NCBI GenBank assembly: GCA_946626785.1
Contig: CAMOUY010000055.1
Coordinates: 1-14,813 of the forward strand
DNA from: UBA9732 sp003456855
Lineage (GTDB): Bacteria > Spirochaetota > Spirochaetia > Sphaerochaetales > Sphaerochaetaceae
DNA: 14,813 bases
Direction of reading: 5' to 3'
In this document: positions 13,364 through 14,813 of the stretch, in pieces
How the letters are laid out: each line of letters opens with the position of its first letter
Numbering within the stretch: position 1 is the stretch's first letter
Program-made: the position numbers and the translations under genes
Notes under the pieces: generated by a model
What the model saw: only the letters and a program-made list of their open reading frames with translations
What the model was told of the DNA's origin: nothing
Databases searched by the model: none

Positions 13364-13516
13364 ATGGCAGCAGAGATCGAGACGAAACTGAATGAGCTCA
13401 TAGAGGCGTTATTGCAAGCCGGAGCTCTGGCGGTAGGGACTCCCCAGCTTGTGGAGCTCTCCAAATCGGAGGGTGGATACCTGGACATTCCCATGAAGGT
13501 CATGGTTGCGGTCTAA
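13364..13516 (+). CDS. Small protein of the element, unknown function
   Basis: ATG 13364 has a strong Shine-Dalgarno, GGAGG, five bases upstream and gives a 50-residue protein. An upstream in-frame ATG at 13286 would add a segment over the repeat region and has no ribosome site. The N-terminal half is a helix (ETKLNELIEALLQAGALAVG), followed by a short Ser/Gly-containing tail. I recognise no family. The 3' end overlaps the next gene by 11 bases, so they form one translation unit. Confidence 0.65.
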   Translation: MAAEIETKLNELIEALLQAGALAVGTPQLVELSKSEGGYLDIPMKVMVAV

Positions 13517-13877
13517 GACCAACAGATGCCGGATCTGCGGAAGATACGGGGTGACTGACTGGCACCACATATTCGGAGGCAGATTCAGAAATCTGAGCGA
13601 GAAGCATGGCTTCGTGGTGGAGCTGTGCAGAGGATGTCACCATAAGGCACATAACAATGCCGAATTCGGAACAGCTTTGAAACATGATGCGGAGCTGGAG
13701 TGGCTTGAGGATGGAAACTCCATCGAGGACTGGATGGAGATCTTCGGCAGAACATGGGTGACAAGAGAAGAGATCGGAATCGAGAGGCCTCAACCGGAGG
13801 ACCCTTTCGATGACATAGAGGATCATGAAAGATGGCAGAATACAAAGAAGTACCTAGAACATCAATTGTCGTATTAG
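13506..13877 (+). CDS. HNH-type zinc-finger nuclease-like protein
   Basis: The 123-residue protein has C8/C11 (CRIC), a paired histidine in DWHHIFGG (H20, H21), C41/C44 with CRGCHHKAHNN (H45, H46, H49, N50). Two Cys pairs holding zinc around an HH...H core is the HNH/endonuclease VII-like layout seen in phage early genes (recombination or nicking nucleases). The C-terminal 70 residues are acidic and may bind a partner. It starts at TTG 13506: GAAGG lies six bases upstream and no ATG exists near the first Cys. Start and stop overlap both neighbours, by 11 bases and by 46 bases. Catalytic activity is inferred from the motif only. Confidence 0.75.
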   Translation: MRSKTNRCRICGRYGVTDWHHIFGGRFRNLSEKHGFVVELCRGCHHKAHNNAEFGTALKHDAELEWLEDGNSIEDWMEIFGRTWVTREEIGIERPQPEDPFDDIEDHERWQNTKKYLEHQLSY

Positions 13878-14813
13878 ACAACGAGAACAGAAAGGAAGAG
13901 AGAGGCGGGGACATAATAGAGTCCATCGGCAAGAAGGGCATCCAGGTCCCTCTCATCGTATACGCAAGCCCTAAGAGCGCAGACCACTACATCCTTGTCG
14001 CCGGGCACAGGAGACTCCTGAGCGCATATCATTTCAATATCAAAACCATACCGGTGCAGATCATCGATGAAGCCGACTGCGATGAAGTCAGGGCAATCGA
14101 GAACATGGACAGAAAGCAGCTCCATCCTCTGGACGAAGCTAAGCAGATCCGCAATCTACAGCAGAAGGGGTGGACCAACGAAGAGATCTCCAAGACCATG
14201 CACCTTCCAATCGGAAGAGTCAGAAGAAGAGCATCGCTGATGAACCTCGATGAGGACCTCAAGCAGAAGCTGAGGGACGGTGAGCTGAGACTCGATGCAG
14301 CCGAAGAGTTCGCAATCATGGAGCCGGGAGACCAGAAGAAACTCGCAGAGAGATTCCAGATCTGGTGGACCGGAGACACCGTGAAGAAGGCCTTCCTCGA
14401 TCTCCAGGGAATCAACCTTGAGAACACAATAGAAGAGGTTCTCTGCATAGAGCCCTGTTGCAGCAGCTGTCCCAAGAATGTCGCATCCGATGAGGAGCTC
14501 TTCCCTGGATGCAACGGAGCCTGCAAGGACATCAAGTGCTATGCAAGCAAGCTCATCAAATGGGCTGAGCAGAACAGCATCGACACCTTCTGCACCTCAT
14601 ACGGGGACGCAAAGCCGATTCTCAAGGCCGTAGGGAATAAGCTGACGGTCACAGAGGACTACTACTTCCAGAAGGACGAACCGGGCAAGGATGACCTCAA
14701 GGCAATCGACATATACGGAAACATCAAATACCGGTCACCTGACAAGAAGGTCAAGGACTCAGGAAAGACAAGGAAGGACGAGATCGTCTCCGAGTACCGC
14801 AAAGCCAAGGACG
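13832..14813 (+). CDS. ParB-like nuclease/partition-type DNA-binding protein, incomplete at the right edge
   Basis: The frame stays open from ATG 13832 to the window end (327 residues seen). The N-terminal ParB domain includes IQVPLIVYASPKS, VAGHRRLLSA (GHRR at 58-61, the ParB CTP/nucleotide-binding box) and IENMDRKQLHPLDEAKQIR. A helix-turn-helix (about 110-135, WTNEEISKTMHLPIGRVRRR) follows. From about 205 a Cys cluster appears (C205, C209, C210, C213, C227, C231, C236), typical of the long ParB-like proteins of phages and mobile elements, not of the chromosomal Spo0J. No ParA is visible upstream. It overlaps the HNH gene by 46 bases. Roles may be partition, regulation or DNA handling during replication of the element. 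Confidence 0.85.
   Translation, partial: MAEYKEVPRTSIVVLDNENRKEERGGDIIESIGKKGIQVPLIVYASPKSADHYILVAGHRRLLSAYHFNIKTIPVQIIDEADCDEVRAIENMDRKQLHPLDEAKQIRNLQQKGWTNEEISKTMHLPIGRVRRRASLMNLDEDLKQKLRDGELRLDAAEEFAIMEPGDQKKLAERFQIWWTGDTVKKAFLDLQGINLENTIEEVLCIEPCCSSCPKNVASDEELFPGCNGACKDIKCYASKLIKWAEQNSIDTFCTSYGDAKPILKAVGNKLTVTEDYYFQKDEPGKDDLKAIDIYGNIKYRSPDKKVKDSGKTRKDEIVSEYRKAKD

Larger units (their letters stand above)
10897..14813. mobile_element. Left end of an integrated prophage or integrative element (incomplete)
   Basis: From the tRNA-Pro end rightward the genes are a tyrosine recombinase, an XRE repressor and a divergent early operon (RHH-like, coiled-coil, excisionase-type HTH, small unknown, HNH-type, ParB-like). 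Gene sizes drop to 50-125 residues with overlapping ends, as in temperate phage early regions. No structural, terminase or conjugation gene is in view, so prophage and ICE/IME cannot be separated. Confidence 0.8.

Noticed and set aside
14029..14535. 168-codon minus-strand frame in the ParB-like gene
   Set aside because: Ser-rich shadow of the plus-strand ParB frame, which has recognisable boxes.
1..14813. CRISPR array, rRNA genes, complete IS element or toxin-antitoxin pair
   Set aside because: No regularly spaced direct repeats, rRNA-like segments, catalytic transposase domain with terminal inverted repeats, or recognisable toxin were found on reading both strands.

Overview
The window is a bacterial chromosome segment of about 48-52% G+C with dense, mostly ATG-started genes. 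The mix of genes points weakly to an anaerobic host-associated bacterium, perhaps a spirochaete of the Sphaerochaeta/Treponema type: QueH instead of QueG, a DUF2804 protein, a solitary TrpR-like repressor, a membrane-anchored SurA/PpiD-like chaperone and a zinc-ribbon/HTH transposase-type protein. This placement is inference; no rRNA or other marker gene is present.

Region 1 (1-10823) looks like ordinary chromosome. A MATE-family exporter runs off the left edge on the minus strand. Divergent from it is a tightly packed operon, queH - TPR membrane protein with an acidic tail - cardiolipin synthase, whose genes overlap by 1-8 bases. A TrpR-family repressor follows behind its own promoter. It converges with a minus-strand operon: DEAD-box RNA helicase, HIT hydrolase and a small Cys-rich zinc-ribbon protein. 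Next come an AT-rich regulatory stretch with several dyads, a 118-residue zinc-ribbon/HTH protein, a small four-helix membrane protein, a DUF2804 protein and a SurA/PpiD-like peptidyl-prolyl isomerase. The last gene is transcribed divergently from a tRNA-Pro(CGG) gene, using promoters whose -35 elements form a perfect dyad.

Region 2 (about 10897-14813, open at the right) is the end of an integrated mobile element, a prophage or integrative element, inserted at the 3' end of tRNA-Pro. It starts with a tyrosine recombinase, preceded by a striking nest of three inverted repeats around two 9-base direct repeats. Beyond is a leftward XRE repressor and, divergent from it, a rightward early operon of short overlapping genes: a ribbon-helix-helix-like protein, a coiled-coil peptide, an excisionase-type HTH protein, a 50-residue unknown, an HNH-type protein and a ParB-like protein cut by the window end. 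This is a lysogeny/early-gene switch: the XRE protein probably represses the rightward operon, and the excisionase-type protein may assist the recombinase in excision.

No CRISPR array, rRNA gene, complete insertion sequence or clear defence system was seen. The most unusual signals are non-coding: the nested dyad at the att/int junction, a palindrome over the promoter of the zinc-ribbon/HTH gene, a possible short RNA antisense to the XRE repressor 3' end, and three genes with a -10 hexamer placed exactly where it would give leaderless mRNA.
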